Assembly (NCBI GenBank): GCA_013368315.1
Contig: JAACJM010000061.1
Span: 1-64,000 of the forward strand
Direction: 5' to 3'
Source of the DNA: Tetrapyrgos nigripes
Lineage: Eukaryota > Basidiomycota > Agaricomycetes > Agaricales > Campanellaceae
DNA: 64,000 nucleotides
Shown: piece after piece, positions 45,240 through 57,702 of the stretch
Numbering within the stretch: the stretch's first letter is position 1
Layout of the letters: every line of letters begins with the position of its first letter
Program-made: the position numbers and the translations under genes
The notes under the pieces: generated by a model
Seen by the model: the letters and a program-made list of their open reading frames with translations, nothing else
Told to the model about the DNA's origin: nothing
Database searches by the model: none

Positions 45240-45770
45240 CTATTATAATTGCAGAGGACTTGGTCATTTCTCCAAAAATTGTCCTTCCAAGCATATGCAA
45301 CACACTAATGTTGCCAGAGAACACTGAGATGATAGGAATTATAGAGAAGATAGAAAGAATGGGGAGAATGAACAACAAAGGAATGGAAAAGAAAAGGATA
45401 CAGTGAGTAGTGCCAGAGAAAAGAACAAAGAAGATAGTGATGAAGAAAGCTGGATGGCCATTGAAATTCTGGAGATCGAAGATTCCATTGAACACCCCAC
45501 TATCGACTGCTCTGACATAGCTGAAGAAGCAGCTTTTGAAGCATTGGAACATACTCCACCAATTCTATTCGACTCCAGATGCTCATCCCATATGTCCCCA
45601 CTCCGAGATCAATTACAAAACTATCAGACCATTCCCACTCATCAAATCCAAGCCACTAACTCCAATACATTCACTTCCCAAGGGAAAGGCACCCTACACA
45701 TCGATGATACGCTGTACAAATTTGCGGTTAAATACCCAAAAACTAGCGCTAATATATGTCTAAGTCACTC
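45240..45770 (+). pseudogene. Copia zinc knuckle and aspartic protease, disrupted
   Basis: After the CCHC knuckle the frame LFDSRCSSHMSPLRDQLQNY (about 45565-45625) matches copia proteases, but the active-site DSG reads DSR (GGA to AGA or similar). The frame runs into the inserted repeat at about 45771. Confidence 0.75.
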
Positions 45771-47345
45771 TTAAATGGATAATAAGGACTAGAGTGAGTC
45801 CCGAACTGCTAGTCAAAGTACTAGGAATTAGGTGTATAACTTAAGATATGTTAATGGTCAATACTTGCGGATAAGATTAAGACTTGTTCAAAGTATTATA
45901 ACAGATACATACTAAGGGATACAGCTATAGTAGCAGACCCACCTAACTACAAAGTCTACAAAGGCTTAACAAACCTGCTATAGCGACCTAATACCACTAG
46001 TACGACTCAAGGGATAGAGAAGGAGGACAAACGCCCCTATTCACAGGTACGCGTTGGCATTACAAACCCAGATTCACGGCTTAGACTGCTAGATCCGAAA
46101 GGACACGTCATCATCAGACAATTCGGATATTCGGGATTCCAACCCGGATGTATACAAACTAGCGGAGCATATCTACAGATGGTTAAGATAGAAAAGTGGC
46201 ATAATATTTATATCGATAGAAAGCTAGAGACCATAGCTTTCAGATGGTATACAAGGTTCAAAAGTATCTAAAGTGTTGTGAAGCCCTAAACGTAATGAGA
46301 TTCAAATTAGTGGGGTTACTGATTCAGGCATAAGTATTACCAAAAGCAGTACTTACTGAAGATCACTACAGATTAAGCGTCTTAAAGATGAGTATGGTAC
46401 TACCCTTGGTATACTACGCTAGTTTTGAAGGCTTAAGCATTACTATTGAAGAGCTGGACTCGGATTAGCGGTGTACGAGTTTAGACTAGCAGTATAGAGG
46501 GATAAGTATGTGTTCAATACTATAAGAACGAGAGGCAAAGACTAGATACAAGGATACCCTAAACCCAACAGACTAGCGGTATTCCAAAGTGTAGTCATAA
46601 GTGGGGCTATCTGAGTCAGGCTACAGCCGCCAGGACCAGAGAGTACCCTATGAGTAACGAGAATGGAGCAAGGGATAGAGAAATCCCTACTACAAAAAAT
46701 TAGATAATATTCCAGTTTCCTGTATACCCTAATTAGAAGGTACCTACTAGATACGGTAGTTATTATGCTCACAGACTAGCGGTTAGAGTAGATTTACTGT
46801 TTTCTTTGATATATTTTAGCGGACATTGAAAAGAACTGTAAAACTGTATAGTTGTAGCTACGAGTAGTATAAAAGGGCTAGGTATTATGAGTAGCTACCC
46901 AAGCAACGAACTGTAGAGTATCAGGATTCTCCCTATTTAGTGGTAGAGACTGTGAAACACGGACAAGAGCTTCTTAACAAACTTATCATACTCGTGTGGA
47001 GTCTAAACATACAGTGTTGGTTAAATCAGTGATTGAATATATTTGTTGGTTGTTTTGTGTTTATAACTTGTGTCCTCGAGACTTGGAAACTGTGTCTAAG
47101 GCATTGGCACCTTCAAATTGAATTGAACTGGTTGAATTGATATTGTGTGTGTGCCTTCATGCATTTGTGTGTTTTGTGGCAATAGCCTTTGTGTGTGCAT
47201 TTGTGAAAACCCCTACAAGAATTCCCAAAGATCTCCAAACTGTGGTATAAATTGAGATACACTCTCGCAACAAAATTTATAGGTTTTTCTGTTGGTGTTC
47301 TGTGTTCTAAGAGCACTTACTAGAGAAACAGCCTATTATCGAGAC
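45771..47345. mobile_element. Long LTR-like repeat X, copy 1
   Basis: Begins near TGGATAATAAGGACTAGAGTG and ends near CAGCCTATTATCGAGAC. No coding capacity. Matches 53405-54650 plus 62085-62480, where a gypsy element splits it: shared GGACTAGAGTGAGTCC, AGTAGTATAAAAGG, CTAGGTATT and GTAGAGTAT words, including a TATA-like box about two thirds in. The size, single promoter-like box and lack of genes suggest a solo LTR of a large retroelement; exact ends and target duplications were not found. Confidence 0.65.
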
Positions 47346-49514
47346 ACTTGATACAAAAGAAAACCCCGACTTCCTACCTCTATGTGACACTCTTTATTGT
47401 CCAGACATGCCCAACACACTAGTATCACTGGGTAAATTGGATGATGCAGTATACATCATTCATATTGAAGGAGGAATTATGGTTATCTCAAAACAAGGTC
47501 GCAGCGTTGCTCACATTCCAAAAGTGCATGGGCTTTATCAAATCATTGAGCATGAAAATGCTTATTCTGTCACCATTCGTACTCTATCCTTGTATGAAGC
47601 CCATTGTGCTACTGGACACCAGAGTTATCAATACATTGAAGCCCTATTTGCAAACAATGCAGTTAAAGGAGTACATCTTGATCCAAACAGAATGGAGCAG
47701 ATTGAATGCATTGTATGCATGTCTTACTCCACATGCTGAGAACTTTGGAGACAGGATGCACATGGATGTTTGGGGACCAGCTTCAGTCAGGACTATCAAT
47801 CATCAGGAGTATTCACTCATGCTTATTAACAATGCCACATACTGGCTAGAAACCCCTCTACTGTGCTCTAAAGATGAATCATTCACCAAATACGTCATCT
47901 TCCAAACCACCCTCGAGACTCAATTCAACATTATCATCAAAATTCTTCAATCAGATCGAGGAGGAGAATTTCTAGAGGAGAATTTATGAAGTATTTGGAA
48001 GGAAAAGGAATGGAGAGGAAACTCATGGTTCACAATACACCAGAGCAAAACAGTATTGCAGAAAGAAGTCATTGTATGCTTCTCAACACTGTCTGAGCCA
48101 TGCTCATCTCATCAGGACTACCAAAATGGTTATGGGGCATGGCAATGCTCTATGCAACCTACATCTGGAATTGTACCCTGCACAAAGCTATTGGTATGAA
48201 AACTCCCTATGAGAAATGATTCAGAACTGTCCCAGACATCTCAAATCTTCACCCATTCGGCTCGATCATTTACGTCAAACGCACTCCAAAACCCAACAAA
48301 TTGGAAGATCAGGCAATTGAAGGACATTGGTTAGGACCAGAGAAGGAATCCCAGGGTTACTATATCTATTGGCCGAAGAAGAAATCCATCACTGTTGAAT
48401 GGAACATCCAATTCACCAATCAACTGATCCAACTCAGTGAGGAGGATAATGATTTCATCAATTTGGAACAAAAGGTCCCTGAGTCAGATACAGTTGATCC
48501 AGTCATTGCACCTGAAATCATCATTCCATCTGAAATTGTCACAGGAAGAAGAGCTATCACCAGATCTATGACAAAGAAGACAGGAGGAGTAGAATCAGCC
48601 AACTTGTTTACTGCTAGTCTTGCTCAGGTTACATCTGAACTTGAAGCTTACAGCCCACTTTCAGTTGCAGAAGCAAAACAACAACCAGATTGGCCCAAAT
48701 GGAAGGAAGCTATGGAAGAGGAGATGAGAAGGCACAAGGAATGAGGAACATTCATTCCAGTTTACACACCATCAGACGCCAACATTCTTACTGGAAAATG
48801 GGTTTATAGGACGAAGAGGGATGAACATGGAAAGGTCAAGGAACATCAAGCATGACTTGTTGTGTGTGGATACAACCAAATCCCAGAAGTCGACTATTTC
48901 CCAGACAAAACATTTGCATCAGTCACATCATTCTATCCATTGCAGCATATCATAACATGGAAGTTCACTAAATGGACGTCAAATCAGCATACCTTTACGG
49001 CAAAACTGATCCCAACAAAAACATATTCATGAAACCACCTCCCAGCATCAAGATGACAGGTGTCAAACCTGGTCAAGTACTCTGTCTCTGATTAGCTCTC
49101 TACAGACTCAAACAAGCCAGATGCCGTTGGTATCTACAATTCTGTGAAATCATAAAGGAATCAGACTCACATGCTCTAACTTCAATCATGCCATCTTTTA
49201 CTGACTTAATCCATTCATCATTCTATTCATTCATGTCAATGACATGACATTGGTTACTGACACTATAACAGATATGGAGAAGTTGAAAAAGAAGTTACGG
49301 ATGCAGGAGAGTTACAGAAATGTACACTCCAGATGTCACAACAATCCTACATCGACTCCATCATTGCACATTACAGATTCACTGATACCAAACCTGTCTC
49401 TATACCATTTGATCCACACACTCACTTATCAACATCACAAAGTCCTACTACCATCAAAGAAATCACCCAGATGTGTGACAAACCATATTGAGAAGCTTTA
49501 GGCGCTCTACAATA

Positions 49515-50256
49515 GAGAGTTTGTGCACATGCCACCAGATGCCGTACACGGCTAATCTGGCATGTGCATGTGGGTGGCTGCCAGCAAATCTTCTGTAGCG
49601 TAGACTTCACATTGTACCTCTACTATGCCTCGTACTAAGGGCAAAAAACATAACCATCCTACCAAGACCTCTACCCGAACTTCACAAAGGCTTCGTACCA
49701 AGGCAACAGCTACCTGCAATGCCAGTCAAACCATTGGACAGTGAGTCGAGTAATACGAGATACACGGGAGGATTCCCATCCAAACTGCTGCTCCATATCT
49801 ACAAGCTGATTAGGATAGGTGAGGCGTTGTAAAAGCATGCAAAGAGCGGTGAATAAATCCTGTTTGATACAGGTCTGTGGGCAGCGTATATACTCTGGCA
49901 TTTGCATTGCTTGTACCATTTCTTGTACTTCAGCCTGTCAAAAACTTGGGACAACATAAGTGCAAATGCAAATAGCACGGAACTGGGCCAGCCAAGCCTC
50001 ATCCCCCCATTCAAAAATGTTTGCTGGACCACCCTCACAAATTTTACCCACTTTATCTGCCTCTACCTCTTCGTCTGAATGAGTTCTTGCTATGCGATGG
50101 ACTCAATAAGAGCTCTCTGCTCCATGCCAGTAAGTCAAGATTGACCAGAGGATGAAAGGAGAGAAGCAGCAGGGAAACATGCAGCATATGGCTGCCACCC
50201 CGTGCACACGCCAAATTAGCCGTGTACAGCATCTGGTGGCACATGCACAAACTCTC
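49515..50256. mobile_element. TIR element with TA target duplication
   Basis: Inverted ends GAGAGTTTGTGCACATGCCA and, from the right, GAGAGTTTGTGCATGTGCCA continue with good matching for about 65 bp (through GTACACGGCTAAT and GGTGGC). TA at 49513-49514 and 50257-50258 flank it, fitting a Tc1/mariner/pogo-type insertion. The 742-bp interior has no recognised transposase. It splits the copia pol gene. Confidence 0.85.
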
Positions 50257-50837
50257 TAATATCTATGTCATGCTTATCCAGTCTCACAACTCACCCAATT
50301 TGCTCATAATCCAGGCATCGCACACTGGAATGCTTTATGACACATATTCACTTATCTCAAATTGACAAAGGATCATTGGTTGACTTACAGAAAGCAGACG
50401 GACATTATTGGTTATTCAGATGCAGATGGAATGTCTAATGAAGACCAACATGCTATATCCAGTTACATCTTCATGCTTAATGGTGGAGCTATATCTTGGT
50501 CTTCTAAATGACAAGACACAATCTCACTCTCCACTACCGAAGCCAAATACATTGCTCTATCTCACACTGCCAAAGAAGCCATATGGACTTGAAACTTCAT
50601 ATCTGAAATCTTTGGATCTATCACCAATCCTATCCTTATTCATTCAGACAACCAATCAGATGACTGTTATCATGCTCACACAAAACACATCAACATCCAC
50701 TATCATTTCATTTGCTATGTCATTGAAGAAGGTAAAATCCGGCTTTCATATTGCCCTACTGACAAAATGACTGCCGACATTTTCACCAAGGCTTTACCAT
50801 CTCTTAAAGCCAAACATTTCGCTTTGTCTATGGGACT

Positions 50838-50857
50838 CGAAAAGGGTTGGGGAGGAG
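50838..50857 (+). promoter_or_regulatory. Copia polypurine tract
   Basis: AAAAGGGTTGGGGAGGAG ends directly at the TGTTGG start of the 3' LTR. Confidence 0.75.
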
Positions 50858-51150
50858 TGTTGGAATTTTGTATTAATCTATACTTACAATGAATGATCAT
50901 ATCTTTCTCTTCACTTCATTAGTATACATGATCCACTTGTATCCACATATGCACCACCTACTTTCTGTTATACTCCATACTTACATCATCTCTTACATTG
51001 TTGACTCTGAACTGATATCAGACATTACATTGTAGTATCTGCTTTTCTCCACTGTGTTATATTTACAGACTCACACAGCCACAGTAGCTAATAGTATAAA
51101 TACTTAGTAGCTCACTGTTTATACCTCTAGAGCCACAATAGTATTCATCA
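50858..51150 (+). repeat. Copia 3' LTR, truncated
   Basis: Matches the 5' LTR from TGTTGGAATTTTG to AATAGTATTCAT, then breaks off; the last 40-50 bp of the LTR are missing and repeat B follows. Confidence 0.8.
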
Positions 51151-52100
51151 CCACAAAGATGGACCCAAAAGCCTGCCTGATACAAACTGCCAGTGGCCAC
51201 AAAGTTCAAACTGCAATCTCCTTGTCAGTGTGATGACAGGACTAAATGCTATGTGATATCAGGACTTCTTCCAAGTGTGTTCCAAGTGTGTTCTGCAATG
51301 TAAATCAGGGCCTGACCTGGAGAGAAACAGAAGCACAGAGGTTGGGAAGAAGTGTCAGGTACTTAAACTACAGCCCAGGGTACATATCCCAACATATCCA
51401 TTGCATAGTGTTCACATAGTAAGTATAGCATCATTCAGATCAGCACATGTATTGAGCCTGATGCCCTACTTCGAAATTGAGGAAATCAGTATTGATAGTA
51501 GTACTTTTCAGTAAATCAATACAAAATCCACACTTGAACTGCACTAGAACTGTATGCTTACCTGCTACTAGTAATAGCATGCACCCCAGAAGGGACTCAA
51601 TCATTGACCATCCAATATTTACTTATCATGTCCACATCCATTGAGGCTGCCCCTCAAATCCACCAGAACGAAAGTTCAAGTTGGTCAAATGCTAAAGATC
51701 ATATCTCAAAAGGTCTCATAGCAGAGTTCATTGATTGCAAGCATCCTGAAAAAATCTCCTAGACAGGGATAGAGTGATAATCAGTGATGTAACCAATGAC
51801 CATACTCATAGGTAGTCCAAGCCATAAGCCATGATTGGAAGGCCTGCCACATCTGTCCAAGTGAACTAAACCAAAGTTCTGTGATTCCATGAAGAAGATG
51901 AGAATACTATACATACTGTTACAACAGTTAACATTTCAAAAACTCCAATGGAAAGAAGAACAAAAATGACTTCATGATACTAGGCCTCCAACACTGTTCA
52001 CCTAGACATCACTCTAGCTCCATTCCCTTCACCTTCATCTTCACCACCTATCACTCTAGTCCCAACCTGGCCCCCAATCATAATCAATTTCCCATCACCT
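51151..52100. repeat. Repeat B, copy 4, CpG-depleted
   Basis: Matches 12585-13600 in the same orientation from CACAAAGATGGACCCAAAAG to CCCAATCATAATCA. Many positions that are CpG in copy 1 are TpG or CpA here (CTGCGATCC to CTGCAATCT, CGATGCGATG to CAGTGTGATG). The alignment resumes at 63173, so the 11 kb between is inserted DNA. Confidence 0.8.
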
Positions 52101-53198
52101 ATTGCCCTAACATTCACTATGACCATAGCTTAGGATGAAGATCATCCTAGTTCATAATCAACACTACAAAAGATGACTGTTTGTTCCTGTTCTGATTGGC
52201 TAGTGCACATCTGCCTGTTGTGTCATTGTTCTGCCTCACTTAAGCAGCTGCTACTGCATTGCAAGTGAATGCTATGATAGAGCCAATGGCCACCACAGGA
52301 AGGAACAATGTGGCAAGGTGAGGTGGTCTTCATAGCAACAATGTGTACAGTTAAGTATCAACAGATAAGGAGAACTTCAGGTTTTGTTTCCACTCTCAGC
52401 ACTTCAGAACACTGATCAAGAAAGGTGGAGCACTGACAGGAAGGAGAAGGACTGCTCAGTAGTCAATCTATCACTATGACTTCATTCAATCTACTTGTGA
52501 TCTACATTGACCTTCAGGCTCCTGTATAGCTCAGGGACAGACCGGGTTAAGTACTTAGTTTTGGAACCATTGTGCCAACATTGTGTATCATTGTATGAGC
52601 TTACTATTTAATTGGGAAGAGGTTCTGCCAGTGTTCCAGATGAGGCTGCAAGAAGACAGAGATCTCCCTCATTTTGAGAATTCCTGACTTTACATGGGGC
52701 CTCAGAGCCACCAATAAGTTCAGTGGCAGGAGAGGCCTTTCCTTCACAGTGTGGTACAGTGCAATCTTTACCTGGAAAGGGCTCACTTTTGATGTGGTAC
52801 TGGTTACTGCTACTGAAAAAGCAAGAATGTGCATAGCACAGGTAACTGCTAGTGAAAATCAAAAATCAACCTAATTTCAACTGCTGTTAGGTTGATGCAT
52901 TTTCATCTGTTTTCATCCTAATGCAGTAGGTTGTTTTCCAACCTACATACACAACCTTCCAAAGGTTGATTCTTTTGGTTTACTTATGAGCATACATAGA
53001 AGTGTAATAAAGGGTATTATACCTGTACATATACTTTACTTTACTTGTACTAAATCTGTAGTAACTTACTGAGTACATAGAGTACTGGGGAACTTGGAGA
53101 AACTCTGTGACATTTATCTGGCTGGCAGAAATTGCCAGCCACAACTGTACAGTTGTTAGTCAGCATCCCAACATGCAGCCATGTCGAAATCTGCTGCC
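52101..53198. other. Inserted DNA without a recognised gene; foldback words at 52868-52985
   Basis: Open frames near 52604-52874 on both strands have no recognisable domain. At 52868-52985 words such as CAACCTAA, TAGGTTGA and AGGTTGTTTTCCAACCTA make short inverted repeats; the same words occur at 62990-63165, on the other side of the gypsy element. Confidence 0.4.
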
Positions 53199-53331
53199 AC
53201 ATCAAAAATCCACTGCCACATCAAAATCCACTGCCACATCAAAATCCACTGCCACATCAAAATCCACTGCCACATCAAAATCCACTGCCACATCAAAATC
53301 CACTGCCACATCAAAATCCACTGCCACATTG
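53199..53331. repeat. 18-bp minisatellite
   Basis: About seven tandem copies of CCACATCAAAATCCACTG, nearly identical. All frames stay open, giving artefactual peptides such as (ATSKST)n; not a gene. Confidence 0.9.
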
Positions 53332-53404
53332 ATACACTGTACAAAATTCACATATAAAAATGTTAATTGGTGGTTAGAAAGCTGGTTCACCACTTCAATT
53401 GGAA

Positions 53405-54650
53405 TGTAAAGGACTAGAGTGAGTCCTGAACTGCTAGTTAAAGTGCTAGTGGACTAAGTGTATGTGCCAGTACAATAAAGCTAAGAACTTATGAATAGGA
53501 TATGCTTATTCTAAGTCCTATGGTTGATGTGTACAGTGCTTCAGTTATAGTAGCAGACCCCATATACTATACAAAGCTCTATAATGACTTTGTAACAATT
53601 CCTACTATAACACACTTAGTACTGCCAGTGCAACTCAAGGGAAAGTGAAGCCCCTATTCACAGGCAAGGAACACATTGGCTATACAACCCAGACTCTAGC
53701 GCTAAAACAATCACTGGTTGAGAATTGCGCCATAATCAGAGAAATCAGAGGAAAACCCTAGTGACCAACTATGTCTGAACTAGTAGTATAGTAATCGATA
53801 CCTCGCTTATAAGCAAAACAGAAGGAATAGTCTTTTGAAAGACAGCAAGGATAGATAAGTAGGACAAAGTATATATGTACGAGTTCCTAGAGAGCTCAGC
53901 TTTCATATGGTACTAAAGGAATGGACTAGCAGTCAAGGAATAAAACCCATAGTTCATTACCATCAGTACGTGATCTAAGGAATGGGTCATAATAAGAAAG
54001 CCCCAAAAGGGTAAAGATATTTCTGAATGCAGCAGTAAGATCAGCAAGATGTGTGCCTGATGACTGAGGTGTTCTTGTTGGTACAAGTGCAACTACAAAA
54101 GATATGTAGGACCTTATAGAGAGCAAGACCCATCTATAAGAGAACTATGCCACTAACTGGCAGTATACTAGAAACTAAGTCTATGAATCCCAAGTCTATA
54201 GTAGTGCCAGCAAAACATAAGAAGAGGAATAATGAAGGCTACACAAACCTATAGCAACTGATTGGCAGTAAAGGAATGTGAGTCAGACAAGTGGAGCCCA
54301 GCATGGATGGTGGAGCTATGTGAGTCATAATGACTACAGCCACCAGTTCCAGAAAGGTACCCTTAGTCAAGAGGATGAAGCAAAGGGAACATACAAAGCC
54401 CTATGAGTTTTAGATAATATTCTACATTTCCTAGATACCCTAATTAGAAGGTACCTACTTAATCTAGTAGTACTGATGAGCATGGACTGGCAGTTAGCAG
54501 GATATTTCTGTTTTCTTATGTACCTTTTAGCAGACATTAAAAATAAATGTAGAACTGTATAGTAGTAGCTGTGAGTAGTATAAAAGGACTAGGTATTTCT
54601 CATAGTTACTCAAGCCACATACTGTAGAGTATTGGTCATCTCACTAGCGC
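53405..54650. mobile_element. Long LTR-like repeat X, copy 2, left part
   Basis: Starts near TGGAATGTAAAGGACTAGAG and matches 45771-46920 through AGTAGTATAAAAGGACTAGG and ACTGTAGAGTATTGG. The match breaks where the gypsy LTR begins at 54651 and continues at 62085 (GTGCAAGCTGTAGAAACTG against GTAGAGACTG in copy 1). Confidence 0.65.
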
Positions 54651-54792
54651 TGGAGATGGCAAGAGATGCCAATGCAAAGTCATGTCGTGGTCTGTCTTGT
54701 CCCTTGCTAACTACTACAACCTGTATCTATGTAGAAGCTCATGCCAAACATGTACAAACAACCAGCCCCTAATCCCTTCTTTCCCTACTCCA
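54651..54792 (-). repeat. Gypsy LTR (3' LTR on the minus strand)
   Basis: TGGAGATGGCAAGAGATGCC to CCCTACTCCA. It differs from the other LTR by a deletion of about 20 bp near its left end and several substitutions, many of CpG to TpG type. On the minus strand a purine run (GGAGGGGGCACA) directly precedes it and is the likely polypurine tract (about 54793-54806). Confidence 0.85.
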
Positions 54793-54905
54793 TGTGCCCC
54801 CTCCAAACGTAGCGACGTCCTCATCACCATCTAAAGACTGCCAGCAGGTGAACCTCGCTGATTAAATCTGCCCAATCTACAACTCCAGCACTATTGCATT
54901 TCCCA

Positions 54906-56007
54906 TCAAAGCTTCCACACTGTCGTCAACACCCTTGGGAACATTGCGTCTTTCCAACTTTCCTTCAAACACCCTCTGCTCTTCAAACAGCTTTGTTCCT
55001 TCAATCTACATGAACTGAAGAGTCCATCTATTGGTGCTCTATCTAACATCTCCAGCTTGTACAAATTGGCTATTCTGTCTGCAACCTGTCTTGGTCTCGA
55101 CCATTTGGGTACAATTTTCCGTTCAGTTTTGAAGGTATAGTCAAGGTCACTTTGGTAGACCTGGACCAGCTGACCTTTCTGAAATGCTGTCTCCTTAGGG
55201 AAGTGTTTGGTTATGCTTTTGTCAAATGTGCTCTTGCGCTTTTCTGCATGATGCAGGGTAGCGTCATATCTGTCTAGGCCATTTGCCATTCTACCTCTTC
55301 CAGACACAGCGCTGATGAACTCTCCTCGACAGGTGTAGGCTTTGTGTTCACCACCAAACCCAGTAGCAGTTCTTTTGGTGAGAATTGGAGGGACTTGAGG
55401 ATCCGATGATTGAGATGCCAGAGCGCCTTGTCAAGGTGGTCTGGCCAGGCGTTAGGTAAATCCTCCACATTAACATTCTCATATTTGTCCTCTCCTAACC
55501 CTGGAGTGCATAGCCGTTTCAGAACACCAAGCAGAAGTTTATTGGCTCCTTCAACCAGGCCATTAATCCAAGGTGAGTACGCTGCAACAACGTGCGTTTT
55601 ACTCCGTATCGCTGACAGTATTCTCACACCTCTTCACAGTTGAAATGAGACCCGCCATCGCTCTGGAAGACTTCAGGCAGAATGTACCCATTGAAGAGCC
55701 TTCCCAGCCCTTCTACAGTCATCTTGCCACTCCCTTTGACCTTGTATTTGAAGGCCCAGATCTGACGTGAGTATGAGTTGACATACACGCCTAGTGTTGT
55801 GTAGCCCCCTTTTCCTTTAGGCATGGCTAGGTAGTCTCCTACTAGCAGTTCAAAGGGGTGTTGACGTGTTACTGGTATGAGTAGGGAATGTAGGTGGGTC
55901 CGTCCAAAGTTTTTACACCTCCCACACTTGCTAATGGCCTTCAATATTGACTCGTCTAGGTTGGGCTCCAGATTCTGTCTAGCAACTTCAACTTTATTGC
56001 ATCCCAT
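54906..56007 (-). pseudogene. Gypsy integrase, frameshifted
   Basis: Core domain from 56007 down: KCGRCKNFGRTHLH, then GDYLAM (first Asp), QSDGGSHFNCEEV (second Asp). A frame change near 55640 leads to SPWINGLVEGANKLLLGV (catalytic Glu), then WPDHLDKALWHLNHRILKSL. A second change near 55300 leads to QKGQLVQVYQSDLDYTF and PRQVADRIANLYKLEML. The DDE triad is still visible but spread over three frames. Confidence 0.85.
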
Positions 56008-56142
56008 CCAAAATGTCCTGCTTCCTTATGTTCTACCTCCATTCTCGATACACATTCCACCCTGGCCCTTGCCCTTGCACCTATGCTGCCTCACAAACAC
56101 CATAACTTCCCTTCCTCAATCACATAGCCTTCTGTGCAGTGT

Positions 56143-57132
56143 TTAGCCCACTGCTGTTGCTTTATGGACATTCCGCTGGTCAACAATGAAATGTTCGTGC
56201 AACACCTCCACCTCCTCATCTACTGCAACCTGCAACATGTCCTGCACCAGGCCACGTGCACATTCCCAGTCTTCACTGACTGTCCACTTGCTCCCATCTC
56301 CTGGTATCCTTGGCTTCTCTTCCCACATCCGACTTAGCCCATCTGCAACTACATTTTTCTTTCCAGGTATGTGTCTGACCTCAACAATATTATGGGCTAT
56401 GATACCATCCCGCCAACATGCATGGGTAGTGTTGAGATTGGGATTGATGATGACATCACGAAGCGCTTGGCAATCCATCTCATCTCGACTGGTGACCCCC
56501 AGATCGTATCCGAAAACTTGTCCAACCTGCATTTCAAGGCTGCGAACTCCAAGAGAAATGGTTTGTACTTTTCCTCTGTTTTGGAAGTTTGTTTTGACAT
56601 AAAAGCAATAGGATGGGCTCTCCACACAGTGTGCCCATTTGGTAGAACGGTCTCAAAGCGTTGGGAGAGTACCACCGCAAATCCTTCCTTGCAGCCATCT
56701 GAGGTGACAATGAAGGGAGTTCCATCAAATTTAGGGCACTTCAAGACTGGTTTTGAGGTAAGTAATTCCTTCAATTTGATAAAGGCTTTGGTGTGCTCAT
56801 CTGTCCATAGCCCAGCCAGCTTGTGTTTTCACATCACTGCCCGGTATGTGGCCTTGGAGCACAGGTTGGGTAATGGAACATTAACCAAGTTTCATAGTGG
56901 CCTTTCCTCCTTGGTGTATCCTTTAATAAGGTCTCAGAAGTGGCTGGTTAACCCCAGGAATGACTCTAGGTTGAGGGCATCCTCTGGTTGCACCCAATCA
57001 ACTATAGCCATTAACTTGGTCAAGTCTGGCGTCACTCCTTCTGGCCCCACACAAGCACCTGCAAAAACACCATTCTTCACAAAGAAGCTGGATTTTGATG
57101 CTGAGAGACACAATTTCTTGTCCCTCACCCTA
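56143..57132 (-). pseudogene. Gypsy RT thumb/connection and RNase H, disrupted
   Basis: From 57132 down: LCLSASKSSFFVKNGVFAGA, VTPDLTKLMAIVDWVQPED, LNLESFLGLTSHF, then KELLTSKPVLKCPKFDGTPF and the RNase H start VTSDGCKEGFAVVLSQRF. A frame change near 56500 leads to VRHIPGKKNVVADGLSRMWE. Stops interrupt the segment between about 56780 and 56935. Confidence 0.8.
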
Positions 57133-57702
57133 AGGTAGGCGACACTAGGAACATACATGTTTATATAAGCATGTTCGGCCCCAACAATGAGCTCGTATCC
57201 TCTTCCTCACATCATCATATATACCAATCTTGATTCTGGAGAGGTGTTTGGGATGATCCTTGGGACACTTCCCCAGAATCAGAAATTTAATATCCCCTCT
57301 CAATACCAAGTTAATATCCCAAAAATTTTTTTGTGTCTAAAAAGCTTCCAAATGCTTTTTCAGAGCTCCTGGCAAGTTTTAGTTTTTTGGACCTCCGCTT
57401 TTGGCACATTACATAATACAGATAAGATAGGTGATATACCATATATAGTAATAATATTATGTAATCATGGCACCTTGTGAGGCACTCATCCCAGGCCCAC
57501 CCTATCCTGCCCTACCCTCTTGAGAATATATGTTTTCTAGCATCCGACTGAGCCATTTATGGGCTGTATTTATCATAGCACTCATATACTGGAAGAAATA
57601 TGGCTTCAGGACTGGCCCACTCCTCCAGACCCACGAAAACCCTTCCTATGGTGGCTTACTAAGCACTTATATAATCATGTATGTTCCTAGTGTTGCCTAC
57701 CT
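57133..57702. mobile_element. MITE with TA target duplication inside gypsy RT
   Basis: Inverted ends AGGTAGGCGACACTAGGAAC and, from the right, AGGTAGGCAACACTAGGAAC extend over about 37 bp (through ATACATG.TTATATAAG). TA at 57131-57132 and 57703-57704. Removing it and one TA rejoins the RT frame across LLD and RVRDKKLCLSASK. No coding capacity; 570 bp. Confidence 0.88.

Larger units (their letters stand above)
47401..50857 (+). pseudogene. Copia pol: integrase, reverse transcriptase, RNase H, degraded
   Basis: GAG-pre-integrase (MPNTLVSLGKLDDAVYI), integrase with its triad (MDVWGP; SDRGGEF; PEQNSIAERSH), the C-terminal KRTPKPNKLEDQAIEGHWLG, RT (VYRTKRDEHGKVKEHQA; MDVKSAYLYGK) and RNase H (IGYSDADGMSNEDQHA; ADIFTKALP) can be followed from 47401 to 50857. 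The TIR element at 49515-50256 interrupts it. In-frame TGA codons stand where relatives have Arg in NTV*AM, YEK*FRT, HQA*LVV and L*LALY. Confidence 0.85.
43457..51150 (+). mobile_element. Ty1/copia LTR retrotransposon, degraded, with two nested insertions
   Basis: Order on the plus strand: 5' LTR, primer-binding site, gag, protease, integrase, RT, RNase H, polypurine tract, 3' LTR, with integrase before RT as in Ty1/copia. The 45771-47345 insertion falls between protease and integrase; the 49515-50256 insertion falls between RT and RNase H. Many stops and frame changes inactivate it. The 3' LTR is cut short and the next base is already repeat B, so a deletion removed its end and the expected target duplication. 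Confidence 0.9.

Noticed and set aside
53132..53409. Open frames with repeated TSKSTA, PHQNPL or WQWILM peptides
   Set aside because: Produced on both strands by the 18-bp minisatellite.
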